Source: Owenia fusiformis
Lineage: Eukaryota; Annelida; Polychaeta; Sabellida; Oweniidae
Direction: 5' to 3'
Assembly: GCA_903813345.2 (NCBI GenBank)
Contig: CAIIXF020000006.1
Coordinates: forward strand, 4,053,096 to 4,117,095
DNA length: 64,000 bases
Shown here: positions 43,201 to 54,069 of the stretch, in pieces
How the letters are laid out: each line of letters starts with the position of its first letter
Position numbering within the stretch: the first letter of the stretch is position 1
Notes under the pieces: generated by a model
Told to the model about the DNA's origin: nothing
Seen by the model: only the letters and a program-made list of their open reading frames with translations
Databases searched by the model: none
Made by a program: the position numbers and the translations under genes

Positions 43201-46200
43201 AAATAAAGACCCCGCAATAGAGGCTAGAGGCAAACTAGGCTGAGAAAATGCGTCAATTTCCTCAAGTCAAAAATCAATGATTGACACCTTCATGCTGAAT
43301 TCACAGGAACTGACGGATTGCGTGTTTTTCCAGTTACAATTTCTGGTCTTTCCCAGATTGTGCTTTTCAATAGTGCAACCCAATTAAACCATTTAGAGGT
43401 ACATCTAATTTTCGCCTTCTGTAGCTCATAAACTTCACATTGATGTATAATAGTCAAATTCTATTTATTGATTGATGAAACCAAACAGGCAATATTTTGT
43501 TCTTGTGTGGAAGCCATGCATACAAACAAAGAAACAAAGCAATGGTTACCTGTCCTATCCGCAAGAACTCAGCACATCTAGCCTCCTCCTTTCGTCTGGA
43601 GCTATGGACATCGGGAATCACATCGCTAAACGCCCTCCGGTTAAGCATATTATTCTTAAAGAGACAATAGTAATATAGGTTAATTACGACCGTGTAACTG
43701 AAGCCTAATATGGTTTTAGACCAAAGCTAGGGTCGCAGGATCAAGGACGTAGTAGGAAATAATTTACTATGAATTCATAATCAATCTTAACTTGAATATG
43801 ACAAAACATAATGAACTGAAGGGGCATAACAAGTGAATGTCAAGGGGTGCCACTTTTTGGGTTTGGATCATTGCGAGCGAAGAGACCCCAAAAAGGGTTT
43901 GCCTTTTAACATTCATAAAAAAATGCAACAGGTACGAGCTGAGCAAATACAAACATTTTTAAATATTCAAAACGGAAGCTATGCTTTATACTAATATTAC
44001 ACATAGGAGTGCTTGCTTATAATTATTTGCTTGGACCAATCTGTGAAAATCACCTGAATCTACTTCAGAGTATTTTAATGTTTTGTACCTTTGAGCTCTC
44101 TGGTAAATATTCCTCGTGCAAGTTTCTAATGAGCATTTCTAAAGTCCTGTGACGCTTTTGAGCAAACACTGGCGTATTAAAGGCGGCTTTCTCCCCATTT
44201 AGAACTGAAATCAAGCCAACAATTATTAGACATTCATCAACGATCAAATTGTCATCGATCACAGACACATGACTCACGAGATATACTTGTAAATATGTGT
44301 AGCTTAGAGTGCGCATCAAATCATAGCGAAGCATGAGTATAAACCTTTTTCGATAATTATAATTTCAGGACATCCAAGAACATGATTGCAATCATAACAT
44401 CTAGATTCTAGGAAGGGAAATAATAAGCAGGCAGATATCCATCCAAAGGCATACTTGTTTACTGATATCGTTTTTTTTTCAAAAAACAGGTCGGACTAGT
44501 TATACACAAAACTTACGTTTGACAAGTAGAAAATCTCTAAATTCATCAAAATCCTCGAATACTGGAGGACTGGGTAAAGGAGGTCCAAACAAAGGCACTG
44601 TTTCTTCAGAATATACAATTAGCCTGCAAATATTAAACAATACATAAGATATGGTGAAGAGAAATGATGAAAACTATTTTGGTCATACTTTTTTTTACAT
44701 TACATGTTCCCCCTGGATTTCATGAATTTATGTAACGTAAAACGCCTGGAAGAGCTATATTTCAAGGAGCATCACTAACTTGTAAACTCCATTATCTTTG
44801 TCAAAAGTCACTACTGCAAAAATATCTGATAGAGAATGTTAAGGTCTTATAACGGAAATTCCATTGCAGTCTTCTGCACTTGTCTTACATTTAACGGAAA
44901 TTCCAGTGTAATCTTCTCCCATTGTCTTACATTTAAGGTAAATCCTACCGCAGTCTTCTAACTTGTCTTTCATTTAAGATAATTTTACCGCAGTCTTCTA
45001 ATTTGTCTAACATTCAAAAAGGTTGGTAGCAATAAACATATTTTATAATTTCGATCCAATAAGCAGTAATGTGAATGGAATCTTTTTGAAAATGATTTTT
45101 AAATATTTTATCTTATTGCTCAGTTCGTCTGTTATAGTACAAGTATAGTTAAAACCATCGACCATGTAGTTCATTCAATCCACTCAACTTTCAAAGTCTC
45201 TAACAATTAGCTTATTGTATGTATAACTATATCATTTTCTTCAAAGGATACGTGTAAATTGAGTTTTCATGGAGGAAGGCCGAAATGACGGCATTTTGTT
45301 AGAATCGCATTCATCTACGTAAATGATATTTACTATATCGTTTCCGATATGTCTTTTTCTCTCAACCTGGAAAGCATAAAACACAATTAATTAATAAATC
45401 AGTTAAAGAAAATTATAAAGGTATCGAACAAAAGTTTTATGTGAGGACTTCACATTGATTCGTCACATATTCAACAAAGTTATTTTGCTTGATGTGGAAC
45501 ATTAGAAAGCATACTTAGAATAAACATTTTCATTTTCAAGGAAATTATATGAATACGATATGTTACGAGGATTCAAAAGGAAATTGTGGTTTAAGGATCA
45601 TGTGTCTTGTTAGTATAAGTTACACTAATAACTGAGTGGCTATAGATGCATTTAATGGAAATGATGGACCGATAAAAATGATTCACAGATATCTTCAATT
45701 AGTCTTAATGGATGTGAAATCAGATTACACTACAACCATCATAAACATATAATAAGCATATGTTTTGCTATATGTCTCATATTCCCGGAATATATAAACT
45801 AAAGTCTTGTATTCTTAAATGTTTACTGTAATACATAGTTAATATGTAGGTACCTGTTGTTTATTTGAGTCGGAGAAGGGCAACATTGTGGATACGTGGA
45901 ACATTACTTCATGCCCTTCGTATACTGTATATATAGATTCCTCACCAGTTGAATTTGCTGGAAAAGGATTGGTAGCATGAAGAAAAACATCCTTCTAAAT
46001 TTCTAAAACAGCTTCATTCAAACAATTTCAATGCAATTCTCTCTCTACAATTTATTCAAATTACATGTGTTATTCGTAATCTAGGGTATCTAATTGTCAG
46101 AAAAACATTGACCTACTTTTGACATCAAGACCGCCCCTGAACTGCTCCCATCCTTTCAATGGCACCCTGTCGCCAAGGAGATTGAGAAATCGTTGGAATT

Positions 46201-49200
46201 CAGGACTTCCAATCTCTGAAATATGACGAATACATACATGAATGGATTGTCAACCTGCATCTGATCCAACCATTAACAGACTTTGGGTACATGGGTCAAA
46301 TAAATCATGGACCTGTAAAGAGGATTTTTTAACATGGGCATTCAAGGGGCTATCCCTGGTAGACTTAAAGGGGTAACAAGAGACTTAAGTGATGTACACA
46401 CGAAATATTACAATGTATACTACTATAAATATATAGATATACTTCAATTGACACAGGGAACAAGCTCACCATTGTTATACATATCATCGTCAGAGGATTG
46501 TCCATCTTTACAATACACGACACCGAACTTGAAATTCACAGATCCCTGAAAAATATGCAGATGATAATCGACATGTATTCAATAATCAATCATAATTTTT
46601 TCCTTTAAGTTTTAAAACGTGCTTATTTGTCTTAAATTTCACAATGCAACTGAATTCAGCCATAGTTCAAAAGTAAAAGTAATTTATTTGATTATACAGT
46701 TCATGTGTGACACAGGGGTATGTGTTTCCCTAATGTAAATCACTAAATAAAAATAAACCTTTCTTCATTGCTTTTGAAGTAAGATTTGGAAAAGATGACC
46801 ACAAGTCACGAATTGCTAATGTAGCTTTTATCTCTGTCTACAATATATCCAAGCCATCTGAGTCTAGTATATGCGTCTATTATGTATACCTCTTGTTCCT
46901 CTAGGACCAATAATTCTTTCTGAATCTCTGGATTGAATATCTCTTTTGGTCCCTTGTCCAGCTTATGAAGATCAAAATGGCTGAAACAAGAGATTAGATG
47001 CAACATATAGTGTATTGTACTGTATACTAGCATTTCGTTATACACGATTCATTTATCATTGTGATACCAAGGGTTGCTTCAAAATTGCATATATTCATTG
47101 ATTATACTTCCAAATGAATATCATTTACTTGATGGTCTGTATCGTAATCAGCTGGCTAACTCAATTATTATACAAAGACATAAATTCCCCAAATAAGCGT
47201 CGAACAAGCGTCGGGCAGAGCACTTTAGAATATATTAAGTTAACGGTATATGTTGGGCCTTAGATGAAGCAACAAATGCGATATCTTTTAGTGGGATTTG
47301 GTAACAGTAAGAATTTGTATCTTTCCACAAATATGTGTTAATACTATGTTGCCATAACTATCTACATATAAAAAATACGAACCCCGACAAAACGTTTACA
47401 ATAATGCATTGAATGTTTAGTGCTCAAATATCGAAAATATTAATAAGCAGTTTGACACCATCTAAGGAATTAATATGTTGGTGAAAGTTGGTCATACAGA
47501 GATGTTATTGAAGAGAGGCTTCTGAATACGACCAGGTGGAATATTAACAAACATAGGGATCGGGAGGACGCATTTCACCTTATTTTATCCATAATGAAAT
47601 ATATAATATATCACCAGTATATAAAAATGAGAGAATTGTTTCAAGGACTAGATATTATATATTGAACTATTACTTATTTTTGATAAATGAGCATAATACT
47701 ATTAACAAAGGAGTTCAATACGTTTCACCGAGAATATTTCTGGTTTGTCCATACCTTAAGATTGCTTTCACAGTGTTCGGCTTATTTGGATTGTAAGGTA
47801 AGCAGATCTTTTGTGTGCCCTGTAAAATATAACAACAATGCGATGAACATTTTATAAATCACAATCCTTCGTATAATGCAGAATAATACATTGGCACATA
47901 TTAGATCATTGCCTAGGCATCGACTGCAATTTTAAGAGAATGTAAAATATTGAACACTCTTTATAACAACTCCCCGATAATATCATAATATTTATACAAC
48001 GTGGCATCAATATTTATCAACTAGATTTCAGAAGTAGTCTCGGTGTTTTGGAAAGAACTTACAAGTATGAGTTTTGACGAAAATGAAGAAAATCTAGAAG
48101 GTTTACGTAATTTTCATTGGATTTATTGAGAAAATAGTTTTTTTATTAATAATAAAATCCAGGGGAAAATGAGCTCATATAGAAGATAGCATCTATCTCT
48201 TCCATTATATTGAATTTAAGCACATCCCTTGGGTCGTTGAATAATTTTGATGAATATATTTCGTAAAACACGCTTGCAATCCCAATGGTTGGAATTGCCC
48301 GATTGGATAAATGGCAATAATGCCTATTTCCCTTGAATTCGTTGAGTTGTTTTCGACGCGTTGTGCCTTTAAACTAAATACAAGTAAGACGAAGCACTAG
48401 CTTTATAAGTTAACCTGACTTTCTATTGATGGTTTCGGAATAGATTCGAACAAGAACAATGTTAATGTCATGATTTAGCGCCAATCTAAGAAAGTCTTTG
48501 GCACGTAACAGCTTCATCATCTGATTGGTGACATGGCAATTTGACAAATAAATCATTCTATTTTGATATAATGTCGCATGCTATCAGCTTATTTAAACAA
48601 ATGTTAACTTTCTTACTAGATACTTCCGGAACTGAATTGTGTCTTTGTGCACATATAATTTTAGACATGTTCAATATTGCTTGAATACCAGTCTATTTTC
48701 GATATAACTAAGTCTCAATATTATAATTGTATTTCAACTTTAGTTTTTTCTTCAACATATATTATTATGGTCTTCAGTATGCATGAAATGTCCATTGGCC
48801 ACGAAGTCGTGGAATGTGTCCACGACTCATTAACGGTAACACCATTTTGTATTCCCCCTTAGGCACTTGTATATACATATTTTGGTGACTCTCTTATGTC
48901 ATAACAATGACATAAAAGTTATACTAAATGTCCTCAATCATCATCTTTCAAAAATCATGATTACAAAAAAGTCACAAGAACATTTTCTATACAATACAAT
49001 TTGAAAATAATTTAATTAAAGGATTTCAAGAAACCATATCAATGGGAAAATAATTTAATTAAAGGATTTCAAGAAACCATATCAATGGGACATTTTATAT
49101 GTTCAATGGCACAGACTACAACAATTGCAAACATATACAACATCCTTAATTAACGTGGTTCTGCTGAAACAGATCTACAGGTATGTTGAAAACGTTTGAC

Positions 49201-51742
49201 AAAGACACACGGGCAGCCAACCAATATTCTAGTTTAGTAATTAACGAATGTTAAGGTATAATAAAACCTAATATTTTGGCAGTTTACCATTGTTAATTCA
49301 ATGCACATCGTTCACTTACCGTAGTTCGCCACAATATCGCCCTATATTGAGGCACATTGTGGTTATTAGCATCAGTCACTACAACTGACAGAAAGAATGG
49401 GTCCTTTGAGCTTGAGTCTATTGTCCCTACGTAGTTCTGATGCACTGGAAGGGAAACTTGTTAATGTAAGCATGATTCAAATGTAATTAAACCTAACATC
49501 ATGCACTACATGTAGTCACAGTCATGATAAATGTGCAAAATGTACGGAAACGCCCAATTTCGTTCAAGTTACAAGACGTTTACAGGTCCATTGCTCAAAG
49601 TATAAGAGCTTATAAGAGTATTCGTTTCAAACTGTTAACCGCTGTGTTGTTTAATCAAAATATCTTATTTATCGAATGTTCAGAAAAGAAAAGAGAATAT
49701 CATTCAATAACAATTGTCAGCGTTTTATAGCATTTTCCTCACAATATTCCACATAAGTTCTTAAAGATCCTAAAAGATCTTTTTAAATATTTTTTCAATA
49801 CGCTCTATCATTTGCTACTACTCTCATGTTCGTATTTGTGCAATTTATTCAGGAAATGTTGCTAATTGATTTACATGTGTAAGACATACTTTTTCCAAGA
49901 AAGTATCTGAAGTACCATCTTGTCTGTGACTCTGGATTTTCAAGATGCACGGGACTGTTGAGTGGGCTAGAGAACTACAAATAAATATCAAATCAATGCA
50001 AGCTCAATATATATATCAATACCCGGGTAGTTCGCCGGGAAGTCATGTTTCGTTCAGTGGATAAGTTGTGCGCGAACAAGGAGGATTGGCTCCCAGGATC
50101 GAAACTCGATATTTTCCAACAATGAAAACGTCGAAATGTCGTTATTTTCTGAAATTAAAACCGACTATAAATTCAAAATAAACAGTTCAAAAGATTCGAA
50201 CCAATATCTCGATCATTTCTTGTGAGTTTTGGAATTTTTCGTTTGGAAATAAGACCAAAATTCACGATTTAAATGTTGAAGTGAACAAAATGGCGGCTGT
50301 TTGAATTCGAATTTTGTATTACGACATACCCATATATGGGACAGAATATCGGTGGTGCACTCTGGGAGCCAATCCTCCTTGGCGCGAAGGTACATATAAT
50401 AGCTGATTCTCCAATATAAATATTGGGAGAGTCACGCCCCCTCCAAATGTACCACGCGTTAAAACTAAGCTCCTTTATTGTTGTCAAATGATTATTTCAA
50501 CACATTCATCAGTCATAAATATCGACCTCTAGGCTGCGTTTTCTGAACTGCTCACGGTGCAACTGTATTGCATAATATTGTCCTACGGTATCAACAATGA
50601 GCACATGCATTACAAATTACATGCTCACATGTTTTCAACAAAAGCAGTTCATCCAAGCGCACATAAACTGCTAATTACCCAAATGCGAGTAGGTAGTTAC
50701 CAGTTTCACCACCAGGTGGCTGATTCGGGTCAATTAACATGGCAGGTATATAAGAAAGTTCCCTTAAACTTGAATATTATCAATTTAAGTGGATCAATTT
50801 TCATATAACCCTTATGTGTCTGATACTTATACTAATGAAAATATGTCCAGTAAAGCAAAATATTATCTGTCCACTAAAAGAAAAGAAATTTCATTTTTTG
50901 TGATTTTATAGCATGGGGTCTATGGCGAATCTCCCCGAGCTAGAAGTCACATTTTCAAAGAAAATAAATTTTTCAAAGTTGATAAACACTTTTAAAACCA
51001 CATTTTTAGATATAATTTTACATGTTGATTTCAAATATGATATTACTTTGACTGAATTTTGAATTTTTAATGACGTAAATCAAGATTATTTCTACTCGCA
51101 TCTTGGTTATTAGGCTGTGGCAAGATTGTCGACTGTTCGCGTGTGGCAAGCGCATGATCGTCTAGTTGCTAGTGCACCAGGGGAGTTCGATTGCAATAAA
51201 CCGTGATTTCTTTCAAAATAATTATGTGATTGTACGTGCGCTTGGGTCAGCTATTTTCGTTGAACACCCAGGGCATGTTATATGCACTACATGGCTTATT
51301 GTTCTTTTAGTGATACCTGGGGACAAACCACATTAAAACATTACGCAATTTACTAGCACATCGGACATACAAAAATACAGTCCTAGTCTAATATTGTGAT
51401 TGAGGAAGAGAATTGTGATAATAATTATTATATGGTTCTAACACAGTATTCGATGGGGACTGCCAGTAAGTAATTACTTATTACACTGTTTGATGATGAA
51501 AGTCTTAAATGTCTCTCTGAATTTTAATTCTGTCAGGCCATTAGTATGACAAATATCACCATTTGGTAAGTTATCATAAATGGTACCATAGTGCAAAAAT
51601 CGGAACAGACGACGAAAACGAAATAAAAATAACAGTCAACATTCAATTACAAAAAACTACTAACGTCTTCAACCTCTCGATCTCCCGTCTCAACTCTGAA
51701 TCTTCCTGCATTTTCGACGCCATCATTATCACATGAACAGAG
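37138..51742 (-). CDS. GARNL3: GARNL3 orthologue: Rap/Ran-GAP and CNH domain protein (23 exons, N-terminus missing)
   Basis: The joined exons give 885 codons plus stop (2,658 nt, divisible by three). The protein is predicted to stimulate GTP hydrolysis on Rap-type small GTPases in the cytoplasm. Residues ~1-148 are the conserved N-terminal region ([41 protein letters not shown]). The Rap/Ran-GAP domain spans ~149-370 with the catalytic 'asparagine thumb' in RHIGNDIV (Asn 250 of this fragment, codon 45340-45342) and [16 protein letters not shown] beta-propeller spans ~405-765 ([20 protein letters not shown]), and a Ser/Pro-rich tail ends EETDIL. Human GARNL3 is about 1,000 residues, so ~100 N-terminal residues are not found. 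All introns are GT-AG. Confidence 0.95.
38130..38347 (-). CDS. GARNL3: GARNL3 exon v (tail)
   Basis: Reads [14 protein letters not shown] then a Ser/Thr/Pro-rich low-complexity tail ([20 protein letters not shown]), phase 1 to 0. YKIPL is conserved in the family. Confidence 0.88.
38590..38811 (-). CDS. GARNL3: GARNL3 exon u (end of CNH)
   Basis: Reads [20 protein letters not shown], then [20 protein letters not shown] and DVYFISS, then a variable Ser/Pro stretch, phase 1-1. Confidence 0.95.
39151..39231 (-). CDS. GARNL3: GARNL3 exon t
   Basis: Reads [20 protein letters not shown] then SEPQAM, phase 1-1, acceptor TTTTTTAG, donor GTATGT. It is the least conserved CNH exon, but the W-N core and phases fit. 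Confidence 0.85.
39569..39788 (-). CDS. GARNL3: GARNL3 exon s
   Basis: Reads [20 protein letters not shown], then [40 protein letters not shown] and ELLLTYN, phase 0 to 1. Confidence 0.94.
40167..40330 (-). CDS. GARNL3: GARNL3 exon r
   Basis: Reads [20 protein letters not shown] then [11 protein letters not shown] and DGFQFIR, phase 1 to 0, acceptor TTTCACTAG, donor GTAGAT. The Trp/Ala stretch after KH ([11 protein letters not shown]) is a divergent loop. Confidence 0.9.
40562..41422 (+). mobile_element. CTATCACACC TIR element, copy 4, in a GARNL3 intron
   Basis: Begins CCCCCTATCACAGCAAATTA and ends GGTGTGATAGTAAGGG. It follows copy 1 almost block by block (GGTAATATGTCTTAAATAAT-like, CAATACGTCCATCTCATTCG). 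Its right TIR has five extra bases (CTAGTTTAATTTGGTG). No clear target duplication, so it is older than copy 3. Confidence 0.8.
41459..41572 (-). CDS. GARNL3: GARNL3 exon q
   Basis: Reads [20 protein letters not shown] then [12 protein letters not shown], phase 1-1, donor GTATGT. A CTATCACACC element ends 37 bp into the following intron. Confidence 0.9.
41881..41979 (-). CDS. GARNL3: GARNL3 exon p
   Basis: Reads [20 protein letters not shown] then [12 protein letters not shown], phase 1-1. Confidence 0.93.
42297..42408 (-). CDS. GARNL3: GARNL3 exon o (start of CNH)
   Basis: Reads [20 protein letters not shown] then [17 protein letters not shown], phase 0 to 1. [11 protein letters not shown] is typical of the first blade of CNH propellers. 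Confidence 0.93.
42801..42875 (-). CDS. GARNL3: GARNL3 exon n
   Basis: 25 codons, phase 0-0: [20 protein letters not shown] then LLRRE. Confidence 0.9.
43550..43654 (-). CDS. GARNL3: GARNL3 exon m (linker)
   Basis: Reads [20 protein letters not shown] then [15 protein letters not shown], phase 0-0. It joins the GAP and CNH parts. RRAFSDV is a plausible basophilic phosphorylation site (R-R-x-x-S). Confidence 0.93.
44089..44204 (-). CDS. GARNL3: GARNL3 exon l (end of the GAP domain)
   Basis: Reads [20 protein letters not shown] then [17 protein letters not shown], phase 1 to 0. Confidence 0.95.
44517..44623 (-). CDS. GARNL3: GARNL3 exon k
   Basis: Reads [20 protein letters not shown] then [15 protein letters not shown], phase 2 to 1. 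LFGPPLP..P.F is the other strong Rap-GAP block. Confidence 0.95.
44780..44825 (-). CDS. GARNL3: GARNL3 exon j (46-bp micro-exon)
   Basis: Reads [15 protein letters not shown] across phase 1 to 2 boundaries, acceptor CTATCAG, donor GTTAGT. The small size makes it easy for gene finders to miss. Confidence 0.88.
44845..45015 (+). repeat. ~48-bp minisatellite in a GARNL3 intron
   Basis: Four units built of TCTTCT.CACTTGTCTTACAT, TTTAA and GGAAATTCCA/GGTAAATCCTACCG, which diverge from left to right. Confidence 0.75.
45252..45366 (-). CDS. GARNL3: GARNL3 exon i (catalytic asparagine)
   Basis: Reads [20 protein letters not shown] then [18 protein letters not shown], phase 0 to 1. The Asn in HIGND supplies the catalytic 'thumb' that replaces an arginine finger in Rap-GAPs. 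It is intact, so catalytic activity is expected. Confidence 0.96.
45854..45957 (-). CDS. GARNL3: GARNL3 exon h
   Basis: Reads [20 protein letters not shown] then [14 protein letters not shown], phase 1 to 0. [12 protein letters not shown] is invariant in Rap-GAPs. Confidence 0.95.
46117..46215 (-). CDS. GARNL3: GARNL3 exon g
   Basis: Reads [20 protein letters not shown] then [12 protein letters not shown], phase 1 to 1. LGD.V.LKGW..FRGGLD is the Rap-GAP signature. Confidence 0.95.
46470..46545 (-). CDS. GARNL3: GARNL3 exon f (start of the GAP domain)
   Basis: Reads [20 protein letters not shown] then DMYNN, phase 0 to 1. FKFGV is the usual first strand of Rap-GAP domains. Confidence 0.95.
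46890..46980 (-). CDS. GARNL3: GARNL3 exon e
   Basis: Reads [20 protein letters not shown] then [10 protein letters not shown], phase 2 to 0. This is among the best-conserved blocks before the GAP domain. Confidence 0.95.
47755..47819 (-). CDS. GARNL3: GARNL3 exon d
   Basis: Reads [20 protein letters not shown], phase 0 to 2, acceptor TTTTACAG, donor GTATGG. Confidence 0.92.
49003..49088 (+). repeat. 43-bp perfect tandem duplication
   Basis: GAAAATAATTTAATTAAAGG and the 23 bases after it occur twice head to tail without a change (copies at 49003 and 49046). Probably a recent slippage event in the intron. Confidence 0.9.
49320..49444 (-). CDS. GARNL3: GARNL3 exon c
   Basis: Reads [20 protein letters not shown] then [13 protein letters not shown], phase 1 to 0, acceptor TTCCAG, donor GTAAGT. 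Confidence 0.92.
49890..49974 (-). CDS. GARNL3: GARNL3 exon b
   Basis: Reads [20 protein letters not shown] then YFRYFLGK, phase 0 to 1, donor GTATGT. HLENPE..TRWYF.YFLG is strongly conserved in the family. Confidence 0.9.
50071..50388. mobile_element. ~320-bp candidate foldback MITE in a GARNL3 intron
   Basis: GGAGGATTGGCTCCCAG at 50080-50096 returns inverted at 50362-50378. The inverted match extends outward over CGCG.A.AAGG. The rest of the inside is only weakly self-complementary. Confidence 0.6.
50695..51115 (+). repeat. Dispersed repeat, copy 2
   Basis: Colinear with 18803-19220 over more than 400 bp at an estimated three-quarters identity by eye. Lies in the GARNL3 intron between exons a and b, antisense to the gene. 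Confidence 0.8.
51665..51742 (-). CDS. GARNL3: GARNL3 exon a (first found)
   Basis: 26 codons, phase 0-0: [20 protein letters not shown] then DREVED, donor GTTAGT. AGRFRVE is a conserved signature of the family's N-terminal region. The exon before it was not found and may lie upstream, even beyond the window. Confidence 0.85.
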
Positions 51743-51749
51743 CTGAAAA

Positions 51750-53330
51750 TACAAATAAAAATACACATGATGGCCACTGTTGTTATCCTTGGAACATAAT
51801 GAGCAATCGTTGTAACAAAGACAATAACATGTATAAATAGGTGTAATTGGTGTAATAACGGAAGTAGAGCTGAAACTGTGTTGTATGAATAGAACATGCC
51901 ACAGGGGAACCAATCATCCTTGTTATCATGAATACATATCTGACAGGACTAAGAGACACTGATCATCAATTGCAATGTCATCATCGTTAAAACAGAAATA
52001 AAGCTGACACTTATTAATGTCATCGTTGTAACAGGAATATAACTGAAAGCAATGTTGATTGTATCAACCGCTCTGACAAAACATTCTCTCATTCCAGCCC
52101 ATTCAGTGTGGGGTGCTTAGTGTTTATAGAAAACGCATTTGATTCTCCTATTTTCCTGTCATCGTCTTCCAGGGTTGGTACGATGTCTTGATCCACACTA
52201 AATATATTTTTATGACAAGGTTATCATTATTACTAAAGCAAGATTCGATGTTCCGTAAACATGTCAACAAATAATGCATTTTGTATTTGTAAGATACTGC
52301 GATCATGAAACATTTGCTTTTAGATCGAATAACTCCCCAGCGGATGATAAGCACATTCACTGGTTATTCACGATTCTCCCAAAACCATGAATTCAGAGTT
52401 ATTTGGCGATGAATGTAATCATTTCTCTTTTCTCAGTGCTATGTAGTATATTTTGATGATTAACGTTAGTATTCGCAACGGCTTGTAACACCTTTAATTT
52501 TTGACATATTATTCCCTATTCGCAGGGGAAGTACTATATTGACATTTTTGTAAGCAATTATGCACGGTTCAATATCCTATTGTAAGTGAACATTTTTGAT
52601 GATCTTAGTATTGTATTGTATCTTTAAGAGCTAGCTAGTTATTTTGATTCAATATGCGATTCACTGTCCGTATCACGACACGTTTGTATTTTTTGTGTGA
52701 TTTTTGAATTTTGTAAATCTAAAGAATATTCACTGTGTAGATTGAATAGCCCCTGGTCAATTTACCCCCAAAATATTTAGACACCCATTAAAATCAAGGT
52801 TTCTCCCCAGTCTGTGAGTGACTTAACAAAAAACAGAAAAGTGATAGAGTTCAAATAGCAAAGTGGCTATTGAATGAATAGAGTACTAGTATTTAGAATT
52901 ATAGTTCTTTAATGAGCTCCGTCGCTAATTCAATATGTTAAATGTTAAATACCCTTTGACTGCAGATGGGCACATTTGCCTATTTGATTAACAAGCTTCC
53001 ATTTGCTTCAACTTCCATTTATTATAATGGCCGCCATCTTCGAAGTTGAAGATCGGACATTTGCTGGACACTGCCAAGCCCAATCAATGATAAACATTAA
53101 CATCCATCACTCGATTACCCTCGTTAAACCAAAATGTTGTCTCTTTAAATTGTAATTACTGCGACGGTCCCAGAGACCTGGAAGAGGCCTACAGAGCTCT
53201 CGAGTAATCAAAGACGAGACTCAGATAATGGTTGACACTTTCTCAAATGGTTCAAACATAACATAACTCCGTTTTATTTGCTAGATCCTCTGGAATTCAT
53301 GTGCATTAATAGTATAACAGATTTGTGAAA
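51750..53330. other. Region upstream of the first found GARNL3 exon
   Basis: No exon could be fixed. The complement should hold an intron or the missing N-terminal exon. A phrase with CATCGTTGTAACA recurs near 51810 and 52020. No promoter was recognised. Confidence 0.4.
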
Positions 53331-53334
53331 TATA

Positions 53335-53444
53335 TCTAGAATTAGCCTTGCCCCAAGTAGGTCTCTTTTACTTATCTTGATTTCTATTATAATTCAAGAT
53401 CAGATAAAGTAAAAAATACCGACTTGGGGCAAGGCTAATCTAGA
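53335..53444. mobile_element. 110-bp hairpin MITE
   Basis: TCTAGAATTAGCCTTGCCCC at the left edge is mirrored at the right edge with one small gap. The arms continue with TTTACTTATCTTGA / TCAAGATCAGATAAAGTAAA. The loop is ~13 bp. Confidence 0.75.
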
Positions 53445-54060
53445 ACGTACGATTGCATTTTTTGGATCAGACATCATTTGAGACTGCATGATCTCTATCT
53501 TGTATGAATACTAGATAGATGTACAATTGTTTTTGATGTTATGAGTATTGGTTACCAATTCAAAATTTATTCTTCAACATTAATGACTTCAGTATGATTG
53601 AAATGTCCCTTGGTATATGGTCTCGGATTGTGATAATGGTACTTGAATGTCGGGAAGGGGTATAATACATTGCTTTTTCATATGGATTATGGTTTGGGAT
53701 AGTAGGGGCTTGTTTTCCTTACAACTAATAAATTTTAAGCTTCCAGATGTAAAATCCATGATTAATATCAGAAAATTCTTTAAACATAAACCAATGTCCC
53801 TGATTTTGTCCAAGACAAAGGTCTTTATTTGACAAGGATACTAACTATTGTATAAATGATGAATTAATGGTTAAGGACAAAGGTGAAACAAATTCATTAA
53901 TCTTTCATTTGGGAATGTGAACCTTATTTCAAATTAATTTCAAAAATCAGAAGACAATCATCCATACTATCATGTGATCAACCTCCGCATTATTATAGTT
54001 TCATAATAATTACTTTCATGAATCACGATGTGTAACCTCATAAGTATCATTAATATACCC
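53445..54060. other. Non-coding stretch
   Basis: AT-rich. Two overlapping short frames near 53590-53830 have no motif. Nothing called. Confidence 0.4.
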
Positions 54061-54069
54061 TGTTGGATA

